A DNA stretch of 64,000 nucleotides, taken from contig NZ_CP033169.1 in NCBI RefSeq assembly GCF_003691585.1, positions 2,046,001 to 2,110,000 of the forward strand, given 5' to 3'. A program made the position numbers and the translations under genes. The number at the start of each line of letters is the position of its first letter. Position 1 is the stretch's first letter. The notes under the pieces were generated by a model that searched no databases, was not told where the DNA came from, and saw nothing but the letters and a program-made list of their open reading frames with translations. Shown in pieces: positions 44,248 to 53,186 of the stretch. This DNA comes from Biomaibacter acetigenes. GTDB taxonomy: Bacteria; Bacillota; Thermosediminibacteria; Thermosediminibacterales; Tepidanaerobacteraceae.

Positions 44248-45967
44248 TAAAACCCTGGGTCTTGGGGTGTAATCGGTATGGAGAAGCTCATGAGCTCTGT
44301 GGCTCAAGGGCTTTATCAGAAAATCCCTGTAAAGCTGCTGTACTACCGGATTTTCATGGGATTTCCTTAGCCTCATGGATTTATCGGCCTCATATATGGC
44401 CTGCATGCGCTTTTGTCTTACGTCATTATCCGTGGGAATAATCTGGCCTCCTCCTCCCAAACAGCCGCCCGGACATGCCATAACTTCTATAAAATGGTAT
44501 GTTTTTTGTCCGGCTTTCACTGCTTCGAGAAGCTTTCGCGCATTGGCCAGGCCATGAGCTACGGCGGCTTTTAAAATGGTGCCGTTGATGGCTAGCTCCG
44601 CTTCTTTTATACCGTCAAGACCTCTTACCGGAGTAAAATTAATGTCTTCCAGCTCCTTACCGGTCACCAGTTCATATGCTGTTCTGATGGCTGCTTCCAT
44701 AACCCCGCCGGTGGCTCCGAATATGACGCCGGCACCGGTGGATATGCCCAGCGGCAGATCGTATTCCTCGGGCTCCAGTTTGGAAATATCTATTCCCATT
44801 TCCTTTATCATTCTGGAAAGTTCCCTGGTAGTTATAGCTATATCCACATCGATGTATCCGCTGGATACCATTTCCCCCCTCTGAGCCTCAAATTTTTTGG
44901 CTGTGCACGGCATCACCGACACCACAACAACATTTTCAGGGTTAAGCCTTGCTTTTGCGGCATAGTAGGTTTTTATCAGAGCGCCCATCATCTGCTGCGG
45001 AGATTTGCAGGTGGAAAGATTGTCGAGGAATTCCGGATAAAAATGCTCGCAGAATTTTATCCATCCCGGGCTGCAGGACGTTATGAGGGGCAATTTCCCT
45101 CCGGTTTCAAGGCGCTCGATGAGCTCACTGCCCTCTTCCATGATGGTGAGGTCTGCAGTGAAATCTGTGTCGAATACTCTGTCAAACCCCAGCCTCCGAA
45201 GGGCTGCCACCATCTGCCCTGTCACAATACTGCCGGGTTCCAGACCAAAGGCTTCTCCCAGGGCTACTCTTACCGCCGGAGCCGTCTGCACCACTACAAA
45301 TTTATTTGGATCTGCCAGGGCTTCAAAAACCTTTTCCGTATCGTCCCTTTCGGTCAAAGCGCCGGTAGGGCATGCCATGACACACTGGCCGCACTGGCTG
45401 CATGGCATACGGTACAACCCCTCGCAGAAGGATGGGTCAATGGAGGTCTTGAAGCCCCGGTGGTGGGGTTCCAGTACACCTATGCCCTGGATGTCATTGC
45501 ACACATTGACGCAACGCCGGCAAAGAATGCATTTATTCGGGTCCCGAACAATGGCGGGGGGTGGTTTCATCCTTTTCGTAACGGGATCTTTCTCCCTCAA
45601 AGGGCATTTCGGTAATATTGAGTTGGCTTGAAAGCTTCTGTAGTTCACAATTTCCGTTTCTGAGGCATGTAGGACATTCCATTGGATGGTTCGACAGAAT
45701 GAGTTCCAGGATGGTCTTCCGTGCTTTTCTTATAAAGGGAGTATTGGTTCTTACTTCCATGCCTTCCGCCGCCGGTGTGACGCAGGACGCCTGTAGGGTT
45801 TTGGCCCCCTTGACTTCCACCACGCAGAGCCGGCATACTCCCATGGCCTTCAAATCCTCTCGGTGACAGAGGGTGGGAATGTATATCCCGGCCTTTTTAG
45901 CTGCATCCAGGATGGTGGAGCCTTCTTCCACCTGGACATCTACACCGTTTATTTTAAGATTCAGCAT
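44236..45967 (-). CDS. hydA: [FeFe]-hydrogenase catalytic subunit HydA, cluster 1 (frame broken)
   Basis: Read across one inserted C (C6 where C5 fits, near 45555) this is 576 residues. It has a 2Fe-2S domain (CHREDLKAMGVCRLC), a His-Cys-type cluster segment (NHPMECPTCLRNGNCELQ), two 4Fe-4S clusters (CILCRRCVNVC; CSQCGQCVMACP) and the H-cluster domain with all three motifs: TSCSPGWIKFCEHFYP, MPCTAKKFEAQR and MACPGGCLGGGGQ. It is the H2-forming or H2-oxidising site of a HydABC-type complex. It starts 14 bases inside the HydB gene end, with GGAGGGG upstream. Its paralogue is at 53187. Confidence 0.9.
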
Positions 45968-48900
45968 TTTTCACCCCTCCTTCCTGGGATTCTTTAACAT
46001 CGCATCTCAAGCAGCGGCAAGCTTCCTTATATGCCATTTCTTCCGACATGCCCCGTTCCACTTCGGCAAAGCTCTTTGTTCTCTCATCCGGAGAAAGTTT
46101 TTGTACTGCGTACCTTTCCATCGGCTGTTCATAAATTTCGTATTCGGTTTTCCTAACATATGTCCTCTTTCTCCTGTACATCTCTCCTCCCAGGAATTTA
46201 TCTATGGACAGTGCCGCTCTCCGCCCAAAATCTATGGCCTCTATAACTGTGGCAGGGCCAGTTACGCAGTCGCCTCCGGCAAAGACGCCGGTCAGGGATG
46301 TTTCCAGGGTATCTTTATTTACCTGAAGGGTCATATTCTTATTTACCTCAATCCCAATATTATTTAAATCAGGCTGTTGTCCTATGGCTGCGATGACACT
46401 ATCGACCTTCACCGTAAATTCCGAACCCTCGATGGGGACCGGTTTTCTCCGGCCGCTTCTGTCGAATTCCCCGGCTCTCATCCTCTGTATCCTGATTTTA
46501 TCCACCTTTCCATTGTCGCCCAGGATTTCCACCGGAGCGGTGTAGTGGTGGAACCTTATGCCTTCGGCCAGAGCGTCTTCAATTTCCTCTTTTTGAGCCG
46601 GCATCTCTTCCCTGCTCCTGCGGTAAAAGAGGTGAACCTCGCCGGCTCCTTTTCTCAGAGCAGTCCTCGCTGCATCTATCGCCGCATTGCCGCCGCCTAT
46701 GACTGCTACCCGTTCCCCGAGAGGTACTTCCAAACCTAGATTTACTTTCCTCAAAAATTCCACGCCTGAAAATACTCCAGTCAGTTCCTCGCCGGGAATC
46801 CCCAGCTTCATGTCCCTGTGGGCTCCTATAGCTATAATATGGCTTCAAAGTTCTGTTTCTTTAAATCTTCCAGGCTAAAATCTCTTCCGAGGGCCTGATT
46901 CAATTTTATCTCGACCCCGACGGATTTTATATGCTCGATTTCCGCCGCCAGGATCTCCCTGGGAAGCCGGTATTCGGGAATCCCTACCGCCATCATGCCT
47001 CCGGCCACCGGCAGAGCTTCAAATACCGTAACGCTGTACCCTTCCCTCGCCAGGTAATAGGCCGCGGTAAGCCCCGAAGGACCTGCACCGATGATGGCCA
47101 CTTTTTTACTTTTGAGCGCTCTCAAGACGGGCTTTTGTGGATTTTTCATATCATAGTCGGCGGCAAATCTTTTCAATGCCCTTATGGCCACAGGATCATC
47201 TATCTGGGATCTGCGACATTTAGACTCGCAGGGATGGTTGCACACCCTGCCGCAAATGGCCGGGAAGGGGTTGTTTTCCCTTATTATTTCCACCGCTCTG
47301 GAATAATCCTTTTGCCTTATGGCGCTTATATAAAGCGGCACTTCCACTCCGGCGGGACAGGCGTTCTGGCATGGCGAATCAAAAAGGCTTGCACATACCG
47401 AAGCAGGACATTTTTTATATTTTATGTGTGCTTCATACTCGTCTCTAAAATACCTGATGGTGGAGAGTACCGGGTTCGGAGCCGTTTGCCCCAGGCCGCA
47501 CAGGGCGGTTTCCTTTATGATATTGCCGGTATCTATGAGCCTCTCAATATCCCCTTCGCGGCCTTCACCCCTGGTGATGCGTTCCAGAATCTCCAGCATC
47601 CTCTTGGTGCCCAGGCGGCATGGGGCGCACTTGCCGCAGGATTCGTCCTGCACAAACTGTAGGAAGAATTTTGCAAAGTCCACCATACATGTATCTTCAT
47701 CCACTACGATAAGTCCACCGGAACCCATGATGGTGCCCAGTTCCTTCAATGTCTCATAATCCACAGGAGTATTCAAATATTCCCTGGGTATGCATCCCCC
47801 GGAAGGCCCACCGGTCTGGGCAGCCTTGAATTTTTTCCCGCCGGGTATTCCTCCTCCGATATCGTATATTATATCCCCCAGACTCGTGCCCATGGGCACC
47901 TCCACAAGGCCTGTGTTGTTGATTTTTCCGGCCAGGGCGAACACCTTGGTCCCGGTATTGTTGGAAGTACCGTATGAAGCAAACCATTCGGCTCCATTCA
48001 AGATAATCGGGCAGATATTGGCATAGGTCTCCACATTGTTTATAAGAGTGGGTTTCCCGAGATACCCTTCGTTGGCCGGAAATGGTGGTTTTGGCCTGGG
48101 CTCCCCACGCTTCCCCTCCACCGATGCTATAAGGGCCGTCTCTTCACCGCATACGAAGGCTCCCGCCCCTACCTTTATATCAAGGTCAAAGTCAAAACCG
48201 GTCCCCAGGATATTCTTGCCCAGTAGGCCCCACTCTCTGGCCTGGGAAATGGCATGGCCCAAACGTTCCACCGCCAGGGGGTATTCTGCCCGGACATAAA
48301 CATACCCCTGATTTGCACCTACAGCGAAACCTGCTATAGCCATGGCTTCTATCACGGAATGGGGATCTCCTTCCAGGACACTTCTGTCCATGAATGCGCC
48401 GGGATCTCCTTCATCGGCATTGCACAGTACATATTTGGGATAGCCTTTAGCCCTGGCGGTAAAGCTCCACTTCAATCCTGTAGAGAACCCTGCACCGCCG
48501 CGACCCCGAAGGCCTGACTTTTTAATGACATCTATCACTTCTTCGGGTTTCATTTCACTCAGTACTTTGGTCAATGCCTTATACCCGTCAACAGCTATAT
48601 ATTCCTCTATACTCATGGGGTCTATAAGGCCTGTGTTTCTCAGGGCAATTTTTACCTGTTTTGCGAAAAAAGGGTTTTCTCTTAACGTGGGGGCAAGCCG
48701 ACCGTCGTGTTCCCGGGCCACCAGTTCCTCCACTACCTCCCCCATATAGAGATGTTTTTCGACTATCTTTGCGGCGCCTTCCGGCGTAACTTTGGTATAG
48801 AGCACGCCCTCCGGATACACTAGCACCATGGGGCCTAGATGACAGGGGCCCATACACCCCGTTACCACTACTTTGATTTCCTGCGAAAGGCCCATCCGCT

Positions 48901-48997
48901 CAATACCTGAAAGCATTGCTTCCTTTACTTTGAGGCATCCGGATGACATACATCCCCCGCCGCCGCATACCAGCACATGGCTTCTGTAAAATTGCAT
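45954..48997 (-). CDS. NuoF/HydB-type subunit fused to a GltD/NfnB-like flavoprotein (frame broken)
   Basis: Read across one missing base near 46832, about 1014 residues. Order: thioredoxin-like 2Fe-2S domain (about 1-100), NuoF core with FMN/NADH site ([31 protein letters not shown]), SLBB, 4Fe-4S (CGKCAPCRLGTKRM). Then, after about residue 530, a GltD/NfnB/dihydropyrimidine-dehydrogenase-like part begins with a Cys-rich CASLFDSPCQNACPAGVEVP segment. It has a GAGPSGLTAAYYLAREG FAD loop and a second dinucleotide loop, VIGGGNAAIDAARTALRKG, typical of NADP(H) sites. HydB in cluster 2 lacks this extension. It implies a hydrogenase that can also exchange electrons with NADP(H). Confidence 0.85.
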
Positions 48998-49007
48998 TTC
49001 TCTCCCC

Positions 49008-49319
49008 CTATACGTTTGGAATTACCCATTCATTGATTATGGTGCGGTTTTGAATGTGGTGAAAAACGATGCCCCTTGCCATTTCCGGTGTCACATGGTG
49101 ATAAGTTACATTCGGAAGTCCTTCCACGTGAACATCCACCAGGGGTTCCATAGAACAGAGTCCTATACAACCGGTGGTTTTTATCCTGACATTGTTCAAA
49201 TTTTTATCCTCTATCTCCTTTTGAAAGGCCGTAAGTACATCTTTCGCTCCCACCGCAATGCTGCATATGCCGTATCGAAGCACTACCTGTGCATTTGGAG
49301 ATTCTCTTGGACCTTCCAT
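49008..49319 (-). CDS. Thioredoxin-like 2Fe-2S ferredoxin, cluster 1
   Basis: 103 residues. Cys pattern CSIAVGA early, then TTGCIGLCSMEPLVDV, the four-Cys pattern of the NuoE C-terminal/HydB N-terminal thioredoxin-like 2Fe-2S fold as a stand-alone protein. Such small ferredoxins recur in HydABC clusters (compare 56787) and probably pass electrons within or to the complex. GGGAGG precedes the ATG. Confidence 0.82.
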   Translation of the reverse strand: MEGPRESPNAQVVLRYGICSIAVGAKDVLTAFQKEIEDKNLNNVRIKTTGCIGLCSMEPLVDVHVEGLPNVTYHHVTPEMARGIVFHHIQNRTIINEWVIPNV

Positions 49320-49404
49320 GATGATCCTCCCTTCACGTATTAATTAAAGCGTTCTTTCTATCAAACCCATGATAAAATTCAATTTGAGAACTGTCCCTAT
49401 TTTT

Positions 49405-49992
49405 CTAAATCGGTGCAAGTCTCCTGCTGGGTTCGGCTGCAAATTTTTCTTTTATTCTGGCCTCTTCCCGCTGCTGCCTCATCACCTCGCTGTAATCCCT
49501 GAACGGCGGTTCATAGCGGGAAATTATTTCTGTTATATCTTCGGGTTTGAGCCTGGCATAAACGTCATCATTTATCATCATGACAGGCCCCAAACCGCAG
49601 GCTCCCAGGCATCTAATCACATCCAGGGAAAACAGGCCGTCATCGGTGGTATCACCAGGTTGTATTTTGAGATACTGGGAAAGTTTTTCGATGATTTTTT
49701 CCGCTCCCCTGACATAACAGGCGGTACCCTTGCAGCAGCTTATCTGGTACTTCCCCTTGGGTTTTAATGAGAAAAAGGCATAAAAGGTAACGATACTGTA
49801 AATCTCGCTCAGGGTCACGTCCAGAAGTTCTGACAACCGGACCTGGACCTTTCTTGGTATGAATCCAAAATGTTCCTGGACATCTCTCAGAATCTGAATA
49901 AGCTCACCCTTCTTTTTACCGTGTTTTTCTACCTGTTGTTCGACCCAAATGAGGTCTTCGTCACTGACATCAAAGATATTTTTATCCGGCAT
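49405..49992 (-). CDS. hydC: NuoE/HydC-type 2Fe-2S subunit, cluster 1
   Basis: 195 residues. An N-terminal helical part (LIQILRDVQEHFGFIP), LLDVTLSEIYSIVTFYAFFSL, and the 2Fe-2S Cys set CCKGTACYVRG with CLGACGLGPVMMI. Works with HydB as the NAD(P)H-side unit. The ATG at 49992 is preferred as GGAGGG lies just before it. First gene of cluster 1, 105 bases after the sigma-54-type promoter. Confidence 0.9.
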   Translation of the reverse strand: MPDKNIFDVSDEDLIWVEQQVEKHGKKKGELIQILRDVQEHFGFIPRKVQVRLSELLDVTLSEIYSIVTFYAFFSLKPKGKYQISCCKGTACYVRGAEKIIEKLSQYLKIQPGDTTDDGLFSLDVIRCLGACGLGPVMMINDDVYARLKPEDITEIISRYEPPFRDYSEVMRQQREEARIKEKFAAEPSRRLAPI

Positions 49993-50096
49993 TTTACTCC
50001 CTCCTGTTATAGGTTTCGATGAACACACCCATCAAACTTTAATGAGTATAGCGTTTTCTTTGTTCAATCAGGGCGGTCCATTATCCTTAAGTTATT

Positions 50097-50111
50097 GCAA
50101 ACCTCATGCCA
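50097..50111 (-). promoter_or_regulatory. Sigma-54 (-24/-12) promoter of hydrogenase cluster 1
   Basis: Minus strand TGGCATGAGGTTTGC: GG and GC are 10 bases apart, as sigma-54 requires (consensus TGGCACG-N4-TTGC). It lies about 105 bases before hydC, with a sigma-54 activator gene directly upstream. Confidence 0.75.
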
Positions 50112-50130
50112 TAAGACAATCCGGCAAAAA

Positions 50131-50169
50131 TAAAGAGCATTGAGAAATCATCAAAATTTCTCAATGCTC
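50131..50169 (-). terminator. Terminator of the sigma-54 activator gene
   Basis: A perfect 14-bp inverted repeat (50135-50148/50156-50169) followed on the minus strand by TTTATTTTTG. It insulates the hydrogenase promoter from the activator gene. Confidence 0.65.
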
Positions 50170-50180
50170 CTGTGCATTAA
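50161..50180. promoter_or_regulatory. Candidate activator site, proximal
   Basis: TCAATGC-N6-GCATTAA, 6 of 7 arm bases paired, about 50 bases upstream of the -24 element; it overlaps the terminator arm. Same dyad as at 50265. Confidence 0.4.
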
Positions 50181-50264
50181 GGGTATTTTATTTTCATCTA
50201 TTAACTCATTTTTTTAGACCCTCCCCACCTCTTCAATTAGCTGCTAGAAGTCTTAAACCTTTCC

Positions 50265-50284
50265 TTAATGCTCTCCTGCATTAA
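50265..50284. promoter_or_regulatory. Candidate activator site, distal
   Basis: Perfect dyad TTAATGC-N6-GCATTAA about 155 bases upstream of the -24 element. Two copies of one dyad upstream of a sigma-54 promoter is the classic enhancer layout. The cognate protein would be the product of 50300-52927. Confidence 0.45.
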
Positions 50285-50299
50285 AAATGCGATAAAACA

Positions 50300-52927
50300 T
50301 TAAATTTGTTTATCTTTGAATCGCTGGAGCTTTCTCACAATGGTGGACTGGTTTACCCCCAAAAGTTCCGCCATTTCATAGGTGGTATTGCACTGTTTTA
50401 CCGCCAGTTCCAGCAATTGCTGTTCCACCAGATCCTGGGCTTTCTTTAGAGGCATAATTCCCTCCACCGTTATTTTTTGTAAGGGTGGTTTTTTGCCCCT
50501 GATAAATTCAGGAAGTTCCTGAATGGTTATACAATTTCTCTCGGAAGTGACCACAAGCCTTTCTATAAGGTTTTCCAATTCCCTGACATTGCCCGGCCAG
50601 GAATAGTTAACGAGGGCTTTCATGGCATCTTCAGTTATGGATTTTGTCATCCCGTAATTTTTATTAAAATAGGCCATAAAATAATCTATCAATGGTTCTA
50701 CATCTTCTTTCCGATCTCTCAAGGGCGGCACCACCAGAGGAACCACATTTAAGCGGTAATATAAATCTTCTCTGAAAGTGCCCTCTTCCGCCATTTTTCT
50801 CAGGTCTTTATTAGTGGCGGCAATGACCCTTATATCCACTTCAATGGGTTTTGTGCCGCCGATACGGGTAAGTTCTTTTTCCTGCAGTACCTGCAGGAGT
50901 TTAACCTGCAGGTTAAGGGGAAGATCGCCTATTTCATCCAGAAGAAGGGTCCCTTTGTGGGCCATTTCTATCAAGCCGGGTTTACCTTCCCGTCGGGCTC
51001 CGGTGAAAGCACCGGTCTCATAACCGAAGAGTTCTGACTCCAGCAAACTTTCGGGTATGGAGCCGCAGTTGACCTTTATGAAGGGACCTTTTTTCCTGGG
51101 ACTGTTTTCATGGATAAACCGTGCAATAAGACCTTTGCCTACGCCGGATTCTCCCAATATTAAAACCGTAGAGTTAACTGCCGCAACCCTCAAAGCAATT
51201 CGCAGCAATTCCTCCATCAAGGGGCTGATAGATACTATTCTGGGTAATGGACCCTGATTTAGTTCTAAAGAACTCTGTTCCATATATGTTTTTAGTTTCT
51301 CAAAATCCAGCGCCTCTCTGCTTAAATGGTTCAGTTCCGCCATATCACGGGCGTTTACGACCACCCGGACTACCCTGCCTTCTTCATCGAAAATGGGATT
51401 GCCTGTAGCCAGCACCTTTTTGCCGGTTCCGGTTTCCTGAATAAGTGTCAGTCTACGTTTTTCCTTTAGCACCAATTTTGTCAAAGAAGGATATATGATG
51501 CGGCTTTTTTCAAGGTCATCGGCTTTTAATCCGATAACACTCTCCGGCGATTTCCCTAGAAAACGGGCAAATGCCCTATTTAAACGTAAAGTTTTTCCCT
51601 CGCCGTCAGATACAAATATTCCATCATAAGACGAATCTATAATGGCATTCATTTCACGGTTAAATTCTTCAGTACGTTTTTTTTCCTTTATCTCCTTTGT
51701 CAGCAAAAATGGAAGGCACATGTCAATTTCGGCTATGCCGTTATATACCGCCACAGCCTTTTCCCGGCAGGAACTGTAACCACAAGCCCCGCAATTTAAT
51801 TCATCCTGTAGGGAATACTTGTTTGTATAATTCAAGATTTTTCTGATATCCTCTTCCGATGGAGATTTCAAAAAAACAGCCTTACTTGAATAACGCCGGG
51901 TGAGGTCCAATTCCTGTGCATTTTTCATATGCATCAGATATTCAGAAACCGTATCCCGGTCTTTATCATTTTTATCCCCTTGCAGTAGAAATTCCTCAAC
52001 CTTCTCCCTGTTGGCAAAATAGTTTGTATCCTTGAAGTGAGGCCCTTCCACACAGCCACCGCACATGAGAATATCCACAAAATATGGGTTATATTCTCCA
52101 CTATCTATACTTTCAAGACACGGCAATACATCCTCCCTCTTGTCCACAATCACGGTCTTGCGGGAAAAATTAAAGGGGTCTTTTAAAGAAAGAAATAACC
52201 CGCCGCTGACCGGAAAACCGCGGAAAGCTTTCTGTGGCAATGGACCGTCAAAGCATGAAGGCTCCAAACGGGTTATGTCTATATTTTTTGTAAAAATCAT
52301 ATCTTCCAGTTCTTTAAAAGTGAGTACCGCATCCACTCCTTCCACCTGTTTCATTTCATCTTTTTTTGCAACACATGGACCAATGAATACTACCAATGCT
52401 TCTGGATATTCCAGCTTTATCAGACGGCCTGTCGCTATCATCGGGGAAACCACAGGTGAAAGGTGGGGAATTAAGCTTGGGAAATGTTTTTCAATAAGGT
52501 TGACTACTGCGGGGCAGGCGCTGGAAATTAGCGGAGGCTTAAAACGATTGTTTAAAAGTTCTTCATATTTTTCACCAATGAGTTCTGCTCCCACTGCCAC
52601 TTCCCATACCTCATCAAAACCCATCATTTTTAAAGCAGCGATAATCCTCCCGCAAATATCTTTTGTGAATGCTGCAGGAAAGCTAGGAGCCAGAATTGCT
52701 ATTTTAAATTCTTTCCTGTGTAAAATTTCGAGTGTTTTATCTATGCCACTTTCAATTGTTTTAGCATTTTGGGAGCACACTTTTACGCAATTGCCGCAGG
52801 CAATACACCTTTCACTCAAAACTTCGGCCTGGCCGTTTTTTACCCTTACTGCTTTGACCGGACAGTGGCGAACGCAGGAATAACATTGCTTGCATTTGTT
52901 TTTTTCCGTCCTTACGATACCCGGCAT
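50300..52927 (-). CDS. Sigma-54-dependent activator with [FeFe]-hydrogenase-like sensor domain
   Basis: 875 residues. Domains: two 4Fe-4S clusters (CKQCYSCVRHCP about 12-23; CIACGNCVKVC about 41-51); hydrogenase large-subunit-like domain (about 70-340) with SSACPAV (135), GPCVAK (183) and MCGGC (288); a further four-Cys Fe-S motif CGACGYSSC (379-387) with Cys404; PAS (about 425-535); AAA+ with Walker A GESGVGKG (592), the sigma-54 contact loop GAFTGA (639), LLLDEIGD; and a TyrR/Fis-like HTH at 846-870. The hydrogenase motifs are altered (MCGGCVEGP replaces CPGGCxGG), so sensing rather than turnover of H2 or redox state is likely. It sits directly before the sigma-54-type hydrogenase promoter. 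No receiver domain. Confidence 0.9.
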   Translation of the reverse strand: MPGIVRTEKNKCKQCYSCVRHCPVKAVRVKNGQAEVLSERCIACGNCVKVCSQNAKTIESGIDKTLEILHRKEFKIAILAPSFPAAFTKDICGRIIAALKMMGFDEVWEVAVGAELIGEKYEELLNNRFKPPLISSACPAVVNLIEKHFPSLIPHLSPVVSPMIATGRLIKLEYPEALVVFIGPCVAKKDEMKQVEGVDAVLTFKELEDMIFTKNIDITRLEPSCFDGPLPQKAFRGFPVSGGLFLSLKDPFNFSRKTVIVDKREDVLPCLESIDSGEYNPYFVDILMCGGCVEGPHFKDTNYFANREKVEEFLLQGDKNDKDRDTVSEYLMHMKNAQELDLTRRYSSKAVFLKSPSEEDIRKILNYTNKYSLQDELNCGACGYSSCREKAVAVYNGIAEIDMCLPFLLTKEIKEKKRTEEFNREMNAIIDSSYDGIFVSDGEGKTLRLNRAFARFLGKSPESVIGLKADDLEKSRIIYPSLTKLVLKEKRRLTLIQETGTGKKVLATGNPIFDEEGRVVRVVVNARDMAELNHLSREALDFEKLKTYMEQSSLELNQGPLPRIVSISPLMEELLRIALRVAAVNSTVLILGESGVGKGLIARFIHENSPRKKGPFIKVNCGSIPESLLESELFGYETGAFTGARREGKPGLIEMAHKGTLLLDEIGDLPLNLQVKLLQVLQEKELTRIGGTKPIEVDIRVIAATNKDLRKMAEEGTFREDLYYRLNVVPLVVPPLRDRKEDVEPLIDYFMAYFNKNYGMTKSITEDAMKALVNYSWPGNVRELENLIERLVVTSERNCITIQELPEFIRGKKPPLQKITVEGIMPLKKAQDLVEQQLLELAVKQCNTTYEMAELLGVNQSTIVRKLQRFKDKQI

Positions 52928-53028
52928 GGCCTTTACCCCCTCAGCCTCATGTTCAAAGTAGTTTTAATTGTTGATACTTTTAAATCTATATTATTATTAT
53001 AACAGCTATTCATAAAAATGACAGCTTC

Positions 53029-53057
53029 TATATAGATTTCACAACCAAATAAATCAA
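53029..53057 (-). promoter_or_regulatory. Candidate promoter of the activator gene
   Basis: Minus strand TTGATT (53052-53057), 17-base spacer, TATATA (53029-53034), about 100 bases before the start codon. No sigma-54 element was seen here. Confidence 0.4.
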
Positions 53058-53103
53058 TTAGAAGAATATTAAACGGTCTAAACTTATAAAATTTATAATG
53101 TAT

Positions 53104-53125
53104 AAGGGCTCCTCGGGGAGCCCTT
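53104..53125. terminator. Terminator of hydrogenase cluster 2
   Basis: Stem AAGGGCTCC with GGAGCCCTT, four-base loop. It lies 60 bases after HydA2; the T run is weak on the minus strand. Confidence 0.6.
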
Positions 53126-53186
53126 AAAATTTTGTTCCAAACTTTTATCCGACTTGTATCTATCTGTCCTTTTATCGCCGGGTTTA

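Noticed and set aside
50135-50169. The 14-bp inverted repeat as main operator of the sigma-54 system
   Set aside because: Its position just after the activator gene and the following T run fit a terminator better; the shorter dyads are better operator candidates.
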